DNA of 64,000 nucleotides from Paracoccaceae bacterium (lineage in GTDB: Bacteria > Pseudomonadota > Alphaproteobacteria > Rhodobacterales > Rhodobacteraceae), in assembly GCA_028874915.1 (NCBI GenBank), contig JAPPHA010000032.1, positions 167,176-231,175 on the forward strand, read 5' to 3'. Shown in pieces: positions 46,381-55,041 of this stretch. Position 1 is the first letter of the stretch; each line of letters begins with the position of its first letter. The position numbers and the translations under genes are program-made. The notes beneath the pieces are model-generated. The model was not told the origin of the DNA and ran no database searches. It saw nothing but the letters and a program-made list of their open reading frames with translations.

Positions 46381-46844
46381 GTCCGGTTCCTCCTCGCATT
46401 GGAAGCATCGGTTCGCCATTCTACAATGTCAAATTGGAAGATTTTTTGAATTTCATAAAGAGATTCACAACCTTAAGCTTATGTGCGTCTATCAATGGGG
46501 TGAAACCCGAATTATTTGCAACCAGCCTGCAATCATCGGGTTGAACCCACTTTTTCTGCGAACGGATCGACTCGGCCTGAACCATACCCACGCACAGCGG
46601 TGTTTTGCCGGACTTCCAATAGGTGCGTCGGGGACAGGGATCTTTCCGATTCGCGTGTCGTATCGTCAACATCCGCAGCAACAGCTACCGAACAAAGGAT
46701 CACCAGATCCTGCTGCAGGGGACTGAGATCGACACCGCATGAGAGCCGCAGCGTGAACGCCGTGCGGACCGAAAGCAAGAACGATGCGAGCCGTTCGCCG
46801 TGAATACCCGGATTGTCTTCGCCAGAAACAATCAGGTGGCGGAA
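46381..46844. other. Gene-free stretch holding a transposon-end relic
   Basis: 464 bp between two minus-strand genes. It carries a third copy of the transposon end repeats (46472-46660); the rest has no gene. Confidence 0.45.
46472..46660 (+). repeat. Solo relic of a Tn5053/Mu-like transposon end
   Basis: Contains gtgcgtctatc, ggggtgaaacccgaatta, ccagcctgcaatcatcgg, then aacccactttttctgcgaac and gggacagggatctttccg. The same ordered blocks occur at the left end of the 47566-51210 element and inverted at its right end, but here no transposon genes follow. Probably an end left by an earlier copy or by partial deletion. Confidence 0.65.
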
Positions 46845-47492
46845 TCAATCGCAGCCATTATGCTTCCGCCACATGCTGACGTCATGTCCCTCGGGTGGGC
46901 TTGCGCACGGGTCGCCGGCATAACCGCGCAGGACGTTGTATCGCGCAATCTGGTCATGAGAGAGCAGTGGAAGCGTCTTCAGATGTGCCACCAGATGCAC
47001 ATAGCGCAACGCCATCCTTGCCTGTCCGACTTCCGACAGCAGCTTTTGCAGAGACTGGACGTCCAGACTGCCGTTCCTGAACGCTGTCTCCAAGGCTTCT
47101 TCGCGCGAAATGAACCGTTCCCCCTCTGTGATCGCGGCCGCCCGCATGTCCTTAAAGATGGCGGAGATAGCAGTTACCTGGTCAGCCGTCAGGGGAATCC
47201 GGTCTTTCAGCTCGAGCAGGTGGGCGGGGCCCGGCATGCCGTTGAGTTCCGCTGCCCTGGCAAGCCCCCATCCGCCGCCGTGCTTGAGTTCGGAGAGATC
47301 TTCGGCCGACAGGCTCTTGATCGACCGGTTTTCCTGACCGGTGTAGGGCGAGGTCGTGGTTGGCGTTTCCGCCACGCCTCCGGTCGAAAAGGACGTGGCG
47401 GCCAGAACGGCCGCGGTGATGGCGATGGTGGCGTGCCGCATGATTCTTGCAGCGATGCGTGACGGGATTGTCGGATTCAGCGGCTGGTCCAT
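46845..47492 (-). CDS. Spy/CpxP-like periplasmic protein
   Basis: 215 residues from the ATG at 47492, with AAAAGGAG 7 nt upstream. Signal peptide: basic MRHATIAITAAVLAATSF and an Ala-rich end near 40. The helical body has IPLTADQVTAISAIFKDMRAAA, FISREEALETAF and KTLPLLSHDQIARYNVLRGY, the LTxxQ pattern of Spy/CpxP-type chaperones and metal-stress sensors. The C-terminal CASPPEGHDVSMWRKHNGCD with two Cys may form a disulfide. The transposon's left end lies only 74 nt before the start codon, so the native promoter may have been cut off or replaced. Confidence 0.78.
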   Translation of the reverse strand: MDQPLNPTIPSRIAARIMRHATIAITAAVLAATSFSTGGVAETPTTTSPYTGQENRSIKSLSAEDLSELKHGGGWGLARAAELNGMPGPAHLLELKDRIPLTADQVTAISAIFKDMRAAAITEGERFISREEALETAFRNGSLDVQSLQKLLSEVGQARMALRYVHLVAHLKTLPLLSHDQIARYNVLRGYAGDPCASPPEGHDVSMWRKHNGCD

Positions 47493-47565
47493 TCCTGTAC
47501 TCCTTTTCCGAAACCACGAAATCGCACCTTCGACCGGCCGGCCGAGTCGGTCACCGTGAATTATG

Positions 47566-47690
47566 TGTAGTGACCTGCATTCATCGTGATTCTCTGCCCG
47601 AATTAAAGCGTTTACCGATAGGGTGAAACCCGAATACATTGCGAATGATCCCGGATTATCTGCAACCAGTCTGCAATCATCGGGCTGCAC
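47566..47690 (+). repeat. Left complex inverted repeat of the transposon
   Basis: From TGTAGTGACCTGCAT inward: tcatcgtgattctctgcccgaattaa, gcgtttaccga, gggtgaaacccgaata, gcgaatgatcccggattatc and ctgcaatcatcgg. The blocks occur in the same order, inverted, at 51040-51210. About 35 bp present in the other copies (aacccacttt...tctgcgaac) are missing here. Confidence 0.8.
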
Positions 47691-47771
47691 TATACCTACG
47701 CACGGCACTGTTTGAACGAAGGCCGGATTTTCTGCGGGTGCCGCAGGAACAGGGATCTTTCCGTTTCGCGG

Positions 47772-48695
47772 TCAAATCAGCAATCCCGCCTTGCGCAGGA
47801 GGGTGGCGAATTCATCGGTTCTCTCGGTATCCAGCTTTCCCTTGAGGAAGCGGCGGATTTCGGGAGGGCGGACATCGGTGAGATCGGCCAGTGCCTTGGG
47901 GCAGTAACCGACCCAGGCCAAACGGGCGTCGAGATCGTCAAGGCCGGCCGAGATGGTCTCTTCCACGATCTCGCGTGTGACCTGATCCGCACCCATCCGG
48001 TATGCATCCGTAAAGGCCCTGTCCAAGTGTTCGGTATATTGCAGGGGCGTGGAAAGGCGTTCCGCTAGATACTCCTGTGCGGCATCTTCGAAGACATCTG
48101 ACGGTTCAACGCCGTCTTCGAGGCACTGTTCCAGGATCCGGGACATGAATTCGCGGCGATCTTCGCCAATGCTGTTGAACTCTCGAACTTTGACGTCCGG
48201 TGACCGATTTTTTCCATGGTCGCGCGGCGCAGGTCGTTCTGAAGGCGCGGATGTCCGACAAGGACGATAGACAATGAGTTGCCCCCTGCACTGATGACTT
48301 CCCGCAGCCGCTTCAACCCGTTCAGCGTATTGATGTTCAGGTCATGGTCTTTGTCCATGAAGAGCGCAATCGGTTTGCGGGCCTTGCGCACCGCCACCTG
48401 AAGCAGCCGCTCCGGCGCTCGGACTGGATCGGCAGTTTCATTTCCGGCTTTCTCGACATGTCGAGAAACTGCGCGCCACGATGATCTTCCTTTCCGCCCT
48501 GATCTGGTCCTGAAGGCGGCTGACCATCATCGTCTTGCCGACACCGACCGGTCCCAAAATGGCGATCAGGTGGCCATGAATGATCGCGCTGATCACATCT
48601 TCCCGGAATTGGACCAGGCGCTCGGTCTCACAATACCCGGTCTGGTTCCATGGCTTCTCGATGTGAAAGTGCTTCATGACCTGTCTGCAGAGCAT
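47772..48695 (-). pseudogene. TniB-like AAA ATPase pseudogene
   Basis: Three frames together spell an ExeA/TniB-like transposition ATPase. Start at 48695 with Walker A GPVGVGKT. A frame change and loss near 48440 follow, then PIALFMDKDHDL, NTLNGLKRLREVISAGG and VLVGHPRLQNDLRR. Another change near 48170 leads to a C-terminal part ending ARLAWVGYCPKALADL, IRRFLKGKLD and LLRKAGLLI. The Walker B reads MDKDHD where relatives have VDEAHD, so the catalytic Glu is a Lys. Not functional. Confidence 0.85.
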
Positions 48696-48713
48696 CCGAC
48701 CCGCCTCTTCGTG

Positions 48714-50345
48714 TCATTGTCCGCGCTGAGAGCGCTGCTTGATTGCGGTCTCGATTTCGTCCTTGTTCAGTGTCCGGCCGAACAGGTCGCCCACAATGGC
48801 GCGATCATCCGGAGAGAGTTAGGCGAGGGGCCGGTCCAGCTGATAGGAGATCGCCCTGCGCGCGCTGAGCTCGATTTCGTAGGTAATCTGCCCCCAATGG
48901 GTCAGGATCACTGAACCTGACCTTGGACGATGGCACAACCTCGGCCTGGAGCGCATCCAGATCGAATCCGCCAACAGCCGTGCGCGGCAGACTGATCACC
49001 TCAGCCAGTCTGGCCACGGACTCGGCACGTTTTTCACGCGAAAATTTCTAGCGCTTTCGGTACCAGTGCAGCGGGATTGGACCGCCGTGCGGGCGATAGG
49101 AGCCGTAGCGCCTGTCATTCCACTCCACGAACAGTTCGTGATCGAACAGACCCCACCAAAGCAGAACTTCCTCGCCGGCGAGATTGCCGTCGACTTCATA
49201 GTGCGTACCGTCGATCAATATCCGCGTATCCGACGCCACTGTCCGGCGCTCGGGTTCGCGGGCAAAGGTACAGAAGCGTTCCCAGGAACACATCTCGCGG
49301 GTGCCGGAGTCCGGGAGGTTGGCCACCCAATCCTCGATCCGGCTACGCGGCTCGCAGCGATGAGGCTTGTCGTTGTACTTGTTGCTGAAGTTCCTCAGCC
49401 AGAGATCGGCCTCCGCCTCGGTTTCCGGCACATGGAAGAGATAAAGGGTTTCATGGGCTTCCTTCACGCTTCGGAAGGGCCTCTCCACCTTTCCCTTCGA
49501 ACGGGCCGTGACACGGTTGGTTGCCATCCGATCCCGTCGGCATATGCGTTTTCCATGCAGCCCCGAGCCGCTCCATCACGGTCTGAAAGACGAGGCTCTT
49601 CGCAAAAGGGCCATTGTCGAGATCAACTCGGGAAAACCGTGGAACGCGGTGTCATCCTTGGGCGCCATTGCGTTGAACGGAAAGCGCAATGCACTCTCCG
49701 CGTCCTCGCCATTGACGCAGCGATTTTCCTGCCAGGATGTGCCGGAACGGTCATCGACGACACTGTAGAGCATCATCGTGGGCTGACCGCGCTTGAGATC
49801 TACCCTCGCCGATTGTGCAATGTGCTTGAGATCCGATGGGCTGATGTCGAATTGCCAGCAGCCGTTTGACCGTTGGGCCTCAAACCGGGTGACCGGCGTG
49901 GCCCTTGTCATGCGGGGATGGTCAAAACCCCATTCCTTCAGCGACCGATTTACGGTCCAGCGTTTCAACAGGCCCGGCAAGGGCTGCACATGGCCATCCG
50001 GCGTCCGGACACCATGTTCTTCAAGAAGCTCGATGGCCCGGTTGGTCGAAAGATGCCGCCCCTTCTTTTTGCTCGTCCGAATCTTCAGGGCCGCGATGAT
50101 CTCACAGTACAGAACCAGGTCCCGTTCCGGGATGCCGCACGGCTTCCCCCGGTCCGCCCGCTTCAGTCCCTTCGGCTGATGCAGGGATTTCAGGGAACGG
50201 TAGATTGTCGACGGGCTGACGCCGAAGAACGCCGTGGTCCGCCCGACTTCCTCCCGTCGCGTTGCAGAGCGGGGAGGCGCCCCGCCAGTCGGGTCTTGAG
50301 CGCGAGCAGCGTCTCGGCCGGAATGCGGACGCCTCTATTTGCCAT
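48714..50345 (-). pseudogene. TniA/IS481-like DDE transposase pseudogene
   Basis: ATG at 50345 (MANRGVRIPAETLLALKTRL). A frame change near 50258 leads into VGRTTAFFGVSPSTIYRSLK. The catalytic core has CWQFDISPSD (first Asp). After another shift near 49625 it reads LDNGPFAKSLVFQ (second Asp). After a third shift near 49530 it reads RSKGKVERPFRSVKEAHE (catalytic Glu). A stop at 49048 precedes further homologous sequence to 48714 (VARLAEVISLPRTAVGG, DDRAIVGDLFGRTLNKDE). At least five lesions; the DDE triad is still readable. Confidence 0.88.
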
Positions 50346-50898
50346 CAGAGAATTCGTTGACATAGACATAGAACGTGGCGCGTGAGATACCCATCAGGTT
50401 GCAGACCTCAGCTACCGTATGTTCACGTGACCAGTAGAGTTCCACGGCATGGGCGCGTCGCTTGTAGGTCAGCACCTTCTTTCGGCCACCCTTGCGGCCG
50501 CGTGCCCGCGCGGCATTCAATCCGGCCTGAGCTCGCTCGCTGATCAGGTTGCGCTCGAACTCGGCCAGGGCGCCGAACACGTGAAAGATCGGTTGACCGC
50601 CACTCGAAGTGGTGTCGATGGATTCGTGAAGGCTCTTCAGCCCGACACCCATTTCCTTCAGCGCTTCGGCGCAGGCGACAAGGTCCTTCAGGGATTGCCC
50701 CAGCCGGCCCAGCCGCCATACGACCAGCGTGTCGCCATCGCGCAATTGCTCCAGGGCGCGGTTCAGGCCAGAGCGCCCGGCCTTGGCGCCGCCTGCCTTG
50801 TCCTCGAAAATCCGCTCACACCCGACAGACTTCACTGCGTCATGTTGCAGGTCGAGGTTTTATTCATCCTTTGATACACGTGCGTAGCCAATGAGCAT
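50335..50898 (-). pseudogene. Serine resolvase with a nonsense codon after residue 12
   Basis: ATG at 50898 gives MLIGYARVSKDE, then TAA at 50860-50862, then NLDLQHDAVKSVGCERIFED and onward without interruption to 50335. Relatives have Gln at the stop position (DEQNLDLQ), so CAA to TAA is the likely change. The remaining open part (GQPIFHVFGALAEFERNLISERA, then a C-terminal helix-turn-helix VAEVCNLMGISRATFYVYV) lacks Ser9, the nucleophile, unless the stop is read through. The 3' end overlaps the transposase start. Tn3-type resolvase of the surrounding transposon. Confidence 0.9.
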
Positions 50899-51039
50899 GC
50901 GAGAACCGTCTGATAACCCGAGTGCGAAGCACAAACCCATACGATGTTTTCCAGACGTGGCATACAGACGGAAAAACGCTGAAAATTCAGTCCCTGCAAA
51001 CCGATAGGCCAGCTGTCAGGCAATCGACCGTTTCCCATA

Positions 51040-51210
51040 CAGCCTTGTTCGCAGACAAAGTGGGTTCAGATCGATGATTGCAGGCTGGCTGCAAAAATTC
51101 GGGTTCATTCGCAAATAATCCGGGTTTCACCCCGTCGATAGACGCACTTAATTCGGGCGGAGAATCACGATGATTGCAGGTCGAAGCGATTATGAATGCA
51201 GGTCACTACA
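51040..51210 (-). repeat. Right complex inverted repeat of the transposon
   Basis: Read on the minus strand from TGTAGTGACCTGCAT inward: three copies of CCTGCAnTCATnnTCG-like motifs and three of CCCGrATTAnnTGCG-like motifs, then ggggtgaaaccc and aacccactttgtctgcgaac. Such arrays are the binding sites of Mu/Tn7/Tn5053-class transposases. Better preserved than the left end. Confidence 0.8.
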
Positions 51211-51885
51211 GTTACGGAGGGACATTCCCGGCATTCCACATGGTTTGCATAGTGAGTGATGATCGTGCCTTTCTTCCAAGAAGCGCTACGGTGTCTCAGT
51301 CGCTGTTCCCGTGGTCAGGAGTCGATGTCAGTCTCTGCATCGGCGCAGAAACGGGAAACTTCCGTGATGCTCTCCGGCTTGGCCGGTCCCGGCGTGAGTG
51401 CCCGATCATCCGGATCTGGCAGCACGATCTGGTCATGAACGCTTGCTCCCAACTACCGTCGATGCTCTTCAAGCGCGGCCCGCGGCTCGCAGTTGGCGGC
51501 GATCGTTTCCGCAACGGTCTGCGTCATGCGGCGCGCCGGAGCCTGCGGCGGCAATGTCCGCACCGAAGCCAAGACATTGCCGCCCGGTTCGCACGCCCTG
51601 CCTGACTTCCCTCTCGTATCCATCCGCTCGCGTCAGCGCACGGGATGTGAGGAACCTCCTTGACCTCCTTTCCCTCAGACACGTCGAATCGTGACCTCGC
51701 GTTTCCTGGTGCGCCGCCCGGAAGCCGTGATGCGAGCCGGGAACTGTTTCCGCTGGTGCGCGGCGGGCACTGCCGCTAAAACGCCCGATCTAAACGCCGG
51801 ATGCACAACAGATTCCATCACCCGAGCGTTTGAACTGTCAGGAAGCGGGATAGGGTCGCCTTTCGCCAGTTGGTTCTCACACCCG
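51211..51885. other. Gene-free right flank of the transposon
   Basis: 675 bp between the transposon end and the N-formylglutamate amidohydrolase-family gene. Short overlapping frames only. It should contain the promoter of the gene at 51886; none is evident. Confidence 0.4.
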
Positions 51886-52635
51886 ATGCAGAATCCCGTT
51901 TTCGAAATCCACAACCGGAATCCGGAATCGCCGATAGTTCTTCTTTGCGATCACGCGTCGAATCATGTGCCCGAATGGCTGAACGGCGGATCGCTCGGTC
52001 TGAATGCCGAAGACATGGACCGTCACATCGCCTATGACATCGGCGCGGCCGGTTTGACCCGTCGCCTGTCCGACTTTCTCGACGCTTCCGCCATCCTTTC
52101 CGGGTTCTCGCGCCTGGCCATCGACGCCAACCGGGGCGAGTCGGACCCGACACTGATCATGCGGATCAGCGACGGCCTCGTGGTTCCGGCCAACCGGTCG
52201 ATCGGAAAGGGTGACCGGGAACGCCGAATTGCCTGGTGTCACCGGCCATACCACGCTGCGATCGAGACCTTGCTCAACGACATTATCAACCCGGTTGTGG
52301 TCTCCATCCATTCCTTTACACGGCGGATGCAGATCGGCGGTGATCGGCCGTGGCATGTCGGCGTCCTGTCGTCGGAGGACCGCCGGCTTGCCAATCCGCT
52401 ACTTGCAGGGTTCGCACGTCAGCCCGGGTTGGTGGCGGGCGACAACCGGCCCTATGCCGGTCGCCTGCAGGGGGACACGATCGATCGCCATGCCTTCCGG
52501 CACGGTCACCCGCACGCATTGATCGAGATCCGCAATGACGGGATCAAAACCGAATCCGGTCAGGCGGAGTGGGCGCAATTCCTGGCGCCACTGTTGAATC
52601 GCGCCGTCGCTTCTGCCACTGAAGGGACAGGCTGA
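51886..52635 (+). CDS. N-formylglutamate amidohydrolase family protein
   Basis: 249 residues. PIVLLCDHASNHVPEWL (metal-binding His near the start), HIAYDIGAAGLTRRLSDFLDAS, FSRLAIDANRGES and VVSIHSFTRRM identify the family, which removes N-acyl groups from glutamate or related amino acids using a metal. ATG at 51886 chosen from family length; a much longer open frame exists upstream without similarity. Directly followed by DUF1244 and convergent with a D-amino-acid gene cluster, so deacylation of an N-acyl (D-)glutamate is a reasonable role. Confidence 0.88.
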   Translation: MQNPVFEIHNRNPESPIVLLCDHASNHVPEWLNGGSLGLNAEDMDRHIAYDIGAAGLTRRLSDFLDASAILSGFSRLAIDANRGESDPTLIMRISDGLVVPANRSIGKGDRERRIAWCHRPYHAAIETLLNDIINPVVVSIHSFTRRMQIGGDRPWHVGVLSSEDRRLANPLLAGFARQPGLVAGDNRPYAGRLQGDTIDRHAFRHGHPHALIEIRNDGIKTESGQAEWAQFLAPLLNRAVASATEGTG

Positions 52636-52675
52636 CGGCCGCTGATGGCCGGATGATCGGACAAAGAGGATCGGT

Positions 52676-52966
52676 ATGGACGAACAAACCAGGCTGGAAC
52701 TCGAGGCGGCCGCGTTCCGCCGGTTGCGCGACCATCTCATGCGGCGAACCGATGTCCAGAACATCGACATGATGAATCTTACGGGCTTCTGCCGGAACTG
52801 CCTGTCGCGCTGGTACCAGGAAGCGGCCCAGGAACGCGGATTCGACATGACCAAGGCGGAAGGCCGCGAAATTGTATACGGCATGCCGTTTTCGGTCTGG
52901 CGTGACACCTACCAGACCGAGGCCACGGAAGAGCAGAAGGCCCGCTTCCGCGAGACCCACGGATAG
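52676..52966 (+). CDS. DUF1244 domain protein
   Basis: 96 residues, complete for DUF1244: LEAAAFRRLRDHLMRRTDVQN, GFCRNCLSRWYQEAA (CxxC) and EIVYGMPFSVWRDTYQTEAT. A GACAAAGAGGA-type SD precedes the ATG. 40 nt after the N-formylglutamate amidohydrolase gene, on the same strand, a pairing common in alphaproteobacteria. Function unknown; the CxxC could bind a metal. Confidence 0.93.
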   Translation: MDEQTRLELEAAAFRRLRDHLMRRTDVQNIDMMNLTGFCRNCLSRWYQEAAQERGFDMTKAEGREIVYGMPFSVWRDTYQTEATEEQKARFRETHG

Positions 52967-52978
52967 GGAAGCCCCGAG

Positions 52979-53004
52979 GGCCCGTCAGCCCGGTTGAGCG
53001 GGCC
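52979..53004. terminator. Hairpin between convergent DUF1244 and aminotransferase genes
   Basis: GGCCCG (52979-52984) and CGGGCC (52999-53004) form a 6-bp stem, 14-nt loop, in the 50-nt gap. No U-run; low-confidence shared terminator. Confidence 0.35.
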
Positions 53005-53016
53005 GGCGCCGGTGGC

Positions 53017-53868
53017 TCAGATCGCCGCCTTCCGGCCCTCGTCGAGATAGATCGCCCGCAATCGCCGCGCTACCGGTCCGGGCGTCCCGTCCCCAAGAAT
53101 TTTCCCGTCAATGGCCACGACGGGCATCACGAAGGTCGAAGCCGCAGTGATGAACGCTTCGTCGGCCGCTTGGGCCTCCTCGATGGAGAACGGCCGTTCC
53201 TCGATCTTCATCTGACGTTCCCGAGCATATCGGAGAACAGCCGCCCGGGTGATCCCGTGGAGAATGTCATTCGACAGGTGGCGCGTTATGATCGCACCCC
53301 CCTTGACGATATAGGCGTTGTTGGAAGTTCCTTCAGTGACAAGTCCATCCTGGACCAGCCAGGCATCATCGGCGCCCCGGGCTCGCGCCTCCATCTTGGC
53401 CATGGACGGGTAGAGCAACTGGACCGTCTTGATGTCCCGCCGTCCCCAGCGCTGGTCGTCAACGGAAACCACCCGAATTCCCGTCTTCGCCTGGTCATTC
53501 TCGGAGAGCGGTTTGACCTGTGTGAAGAGGACCACGGTTGGCGTTGCCGCCTCCGGGTATGCGAAGTCCCGGTCGGCCACGCCGCGCGTGATTTGAAGAT
53601 AGACGAGCCCTTCCTCGAGCACGTTCCTTTCGACGATTTCACGGTGAAGCCCGAGCAAGTCGTCAGCATCGAGAGGATTCTCCATCCCGAGTTCCGAGAG
53701 AGACCGGCCGAGTCGGCGGACATGTCCGTCGAAGTCGATCAGCTTGCCTTCGACCACCGCCGTCACTTCATAGACGGCATCGGCCATCAGGAAGCCCCTG
53801 TCGAAGATCGAAACCGTTGCTTCCGCCTCCGGCAGAAACACCCCGTTGACATAGACTATTCGACTCAT
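53017..53868 (-). CDS. D-amino-acid aminotransferase (class IV PLP)
   Basis: 283 residues. SIFDRGFLMADAVYEVTAV near 20-38 and RRDIKTVQLLYPSMAKMEA with the PLP-binding Lys147 are the class IV hallmarks. VTEGTSNNAYIV and ITRAAVLRYAR form the PLP-phosphate region. D-amino-acid transaminases swap the amino group between D-Ala or D-Glu and 2-oxo acids. Next to DgcA- and DgcN-like genes, which supports D-amino-acid rather than branched-chain specificity. Minus strand, 87 nt after the epimerase gene. Confidence 0.9.
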   Translation of the reverse strand: MSRIVYVNGVFLPEAEATVSIFDRGFLMADAVYEVTAVVEGKLIDFDGHVRRLGRSLSELGMENPLDADDLLGLHREIVERNVLEEGLVYLQITRGVADRDFAYPEAATPTVVLFTQVKPLSENDQAKTGIRVVSVDDQRWGRRDIKTVQLLYPSMAKMEARARGADDAWLVQDGLVTEGTSNNAYIVKGGAIITRHLSNDILHGITRAAVLRYARERQMKIEERPFSIEEAQAADEAFITAASTFVMPVVAIDGKILGDGTPGPVARRLRAIYLDEGRKAAI

Positions 53869-53955
53869 CCGACACTCCCGTCCCTGAACCTTGCCGCCAT
53901 TCCGACGCTCCGAAACCGGTCCCCTGACCGTCGGACCACCGGGGTTTCCAGATGC

Positions 53956-54921
53956 CTACCCCCACAGGCCGGCATCCGGCGGATGCACATGCGATCCCGT
54001 ATAGTTGAGCGGAACAGGCCTGTCTTCCGCCAGCAGGAGCGGCCCGTCAAGGTCGACAACGTCCGCCGATTGCGCCACGAGGACCGCAGGCGCCATGGCG
54101 AGCGACGATCCGACCATGCATCCGACCATGATCCGGTAACCCTCGGATTGGGCCTGGGCACAGAGCCGAAGGGCCTCGGTCAGCCCTCCGGTCTTGTCGA
54201 GCTTGATGTTGATCATGTCGTACTTTCCTGCGAGCGCAGGAAGTGAGTCCCGGTCATGGCAGCTCTCGTCGGCACAGACCGGGAGCGTCCGGTCGAGAGT
54301 CCGAAGGGCATCGTCATCGCCGTCCGGCAGGGGCTGCTCGACCATCTCCACGCCGAGGCGCGTCAGCACCGGTGCCATCCTTGCGTAACGTTCGGGCGTC
54401 CAGGCCTCGTTCGCATCAATGATGATCCGAGCCGAGGGTGCCGATTCCCGCACCGCTTCCAGACGATTCAGGTCGCCGTCGCCGCCCAGTTTGACCTTGA
54501 GAAGCCTCCGATGGGCATTGGCCGCCGCCTGGGCCGCCATTTCGGCCGGGCTGTCCAGCGAGAGAGTGAAGGCGGTCACGACGGGCTCCGGGTTCGGAAG
54601 CCCGGCCATCTCCCACACCCGCCGCCCAGCCACCTTGGCCTCCAGGTCCCAGAGCGCGCAGTCCACCGCGTTTCGGGCAGCGCCCGGTGGAAGCACCTCC
54701 TGCAAGCGAGCCCGGTCCAGGGGCAACGGCAGTGATTCGATCGTCTCCCTCACCGTTTCCGGGGATTCGCCGTAGCGCGCATAGGGTACGCACTCGCCGA
54801 ATCCCCTGACGCCGCTGGCCTCCACGCAAACGGTCAAAACTTCGGCGGCCGTCCGTGATCCGCGGGAAATCGTGAATCTCTGCGCCAGTTGAAACCGATC
54901 GTCGGTGACCCGGAGCTTCAT
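53956..54921 (-). CDS. dgcA: Dipeptide epimerase/DgcA-like enolase-superfamily protein
   Basis: 321 residues from the ATG at 54921. Enolase-superfamily site in order: Lys142 and Lys144 (LLKVKLGG), Asp169 (IIIDAN), Glu195 (VEQPLP), Asp218-Glu219 (CADES) and Lys240 (INIKLDKTGG). This is the L-Ala-D/L-Glu epimerase branch. In marine proteobacteria a gene of this type pairs with a DUF1611 gene as dgcN-dgcA, a D-glutamate catabolic pair acting through an N-acylated intermediate. Here it lies 120 nt downstream of the DUF1611 gene. Symbol assigned by context; classical cell-wall dipeptide epimerase is the alternative. Confidence 0.82.
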   Translation of the reverse strand: MKLRVTDDRFQLAQRFTISRGSRTAAEVLTVCVEASGVRGFGECVPYARYGESPETVRETIESLPLPLDRARLQEVLPPGAARNAVDCALWDLEAKVAGRRVWEMAGLPNPEPVVTAFTLSLDSPAEMAAQAAANAHRRLLKVKLGGDGDLNRLEAVRESAPSARIIIDANEAWTPERYARMAPVLTRLGVEMVEQPLPDGDDDALRTLDRTLPVCADESCHDRDSLPALAGKYDMINIKLDKTGGLTEALRLCAQAQSEGYRIMVGCMVGSSLAMAPAVLVAQSADVVDLDGPLLLAEDRPVPLNYTGSHVHPPDAGLWG

Positions 54922-55041
54922 GGTTCCGGTTTCGTTGCGGGCAAACGGACGGCCCAAAGCGGAACTGATGGTATCGGCGAGCCCGGTGGATCCAGCGCCA
55001 TTACCGGTGCGCCTGCCCCCGGGTAACGCCGCAAACGATCA

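Larger units (their letters stand above)
47566..51210. mobile_element. Decayed Tn5053/Mu-like transposon (TniA-TniB-resolvase type)
   Basis: 3.6-kb element bounded by TGTAGTGACCTGCAT at 47566-47580 and its exact inverse at 51196-51210. Beyond these, both ends carry long arrays of related short repeats. Inside, all on the minus strand, are remnants of a serine resolvase (50335-50898), a DDE transposase (48714-50345) and an AAA ATPase (47772-48695), the order of TniR/TniA/TniB-type elements. All three are broken. No matching target duplication is visible (ttatg before, gttac after), consistent with age. Confidence 0.85.

Noticed and set aside
47561-51215. Target-site duplication of the transposon
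   Set aside because: The 5 bases outside each terminus (ttatg and gttac) do not match, so none is claimed.
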